Positions 63,946-64,000 of a stretch of DNA of 64,000 bases are shown in pieces (the first letter of the stretch is position 1; each line of letters begins with the position of its first letter). The stretch is from contig NZ_CAKTFO010000001.1 of the NCBI RefSeq assembly GCF_934560975.1, positions 345,383-409,382 of the forward strand. The letters are read 5' to 3'. Under the pieces are notes generated by a model that saw only the letters and a list, made by a program, of their open reading frames with translations, searched no databases and was not told the origin of the DNA. Source of the DNA: an uncultured Sphingomonas sp. Lineage in GTDB: Bacteria; Pseudomonadota; Alphaproteobacteria; Sphingomonadales; Sphingomonadaceae. The position numbers and the translations under genes are program-made.

Positions 63946-64000
63946 CATCCAGTTGGAACTAGAAACCGGCCCTTCGAAGGGACGGACGGAATGAAGCGGA
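63946..64000. other. Window edge, possible start of another element
   Basis: 55 bp past the broken transposase. It ends with ATGAAGCGGA, which could be the start of a further gene such as an IS3-type orfA, but too little is present to decide. Confidence 0.2.

Overview
High-GC chromosomal DNA from an alphaproteobacterium, most likely a sphingomonad. The support is a GTTC-N7-GTTC LexA operator in front of an imuA-type SOS gene, a serine recombinase/DUF2924/DUF3489 trio, DUF2490 and HxlR genes of sphingomonad style, and IS5, IS6 and IS701 family elements. Family names are from reading the translations; no database search was run.

1-12.8 kb: the right part of a tailed prophage. It starts inside a tape-measure gene and runs through baseplate/tail-tip proteins, an SGNH-hydrolase tail protein, two holin-like membrane proteins, a TIGR02594-type endolysin and a nested Rz/Rz1 spanin pair. 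Small regulators, a repressor-like HTH gene, a Dam-type methylase, and SHOCT, YozE-like and HIRAN proteins follow. No integrase or attachment site was found in the window.

13.5-36 kb: a dense defence and mobility island. In order it holds a ParB-like/adenine methyltransferase with a DUF5681 partner; a DUF6998-like gene; a decayed Vsr/C5-methylase/Eco29kI-like restriction-modification set; and a 3.2-kb three-gene segment (including a PIN protein) bracketed by two near-identical palindromic sites beside a serine recombinase trio. Two candidate systems follow. The first is a tight four-gene operon TIR - caspase-like protease - SLOG-like protein - TIR (26.5-28.8 kb), which looks like a Thoeris-type NAD-signalling system with a protease effector and a separate nucleotide sensor. 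The second is a five-gene module (29.1-36.0 kb): patatin lipase and ComEC-like metallo-beta-lactamase on one strand; diverging from them, a second metallo-beta-lactamase and a 754-residue E2-E1-JAB fusion; and a convergent trypsin-like protease. It resembles a type II CBASS with Cap2 and Cap3 fused but without a CD-NTase. These two are the best candidates for undescribed biology here.

36-47.7 kb: ordinary accessory chromosome (OmpA-like lipoprotein, IS5 transposase, monooxygenase/HxlR pair, DUF2490 protein, nuclease, MarR, RadC, LuxR). It includes a LexA-controlled imuA-imuB-dnaE2 mutagenesis cassette that has collapsed: ImuB is fused in frame to an internal piece of DnaE2 and then truncated.

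47.8-64 kb: a contact-dependent-inhibition/two-partner-secretion locus between two decayed, directly repeated IS6-family copies. The transporter (TpsB) has lost its 5' half next to the first copy. The 4040-residue exoprotein is intact and ends in a colicin E3-like RNase domain followed by an AT-rich immunity gene. The right edge holds a PP2C phosphatase truncated by a decayed IS701-family element.
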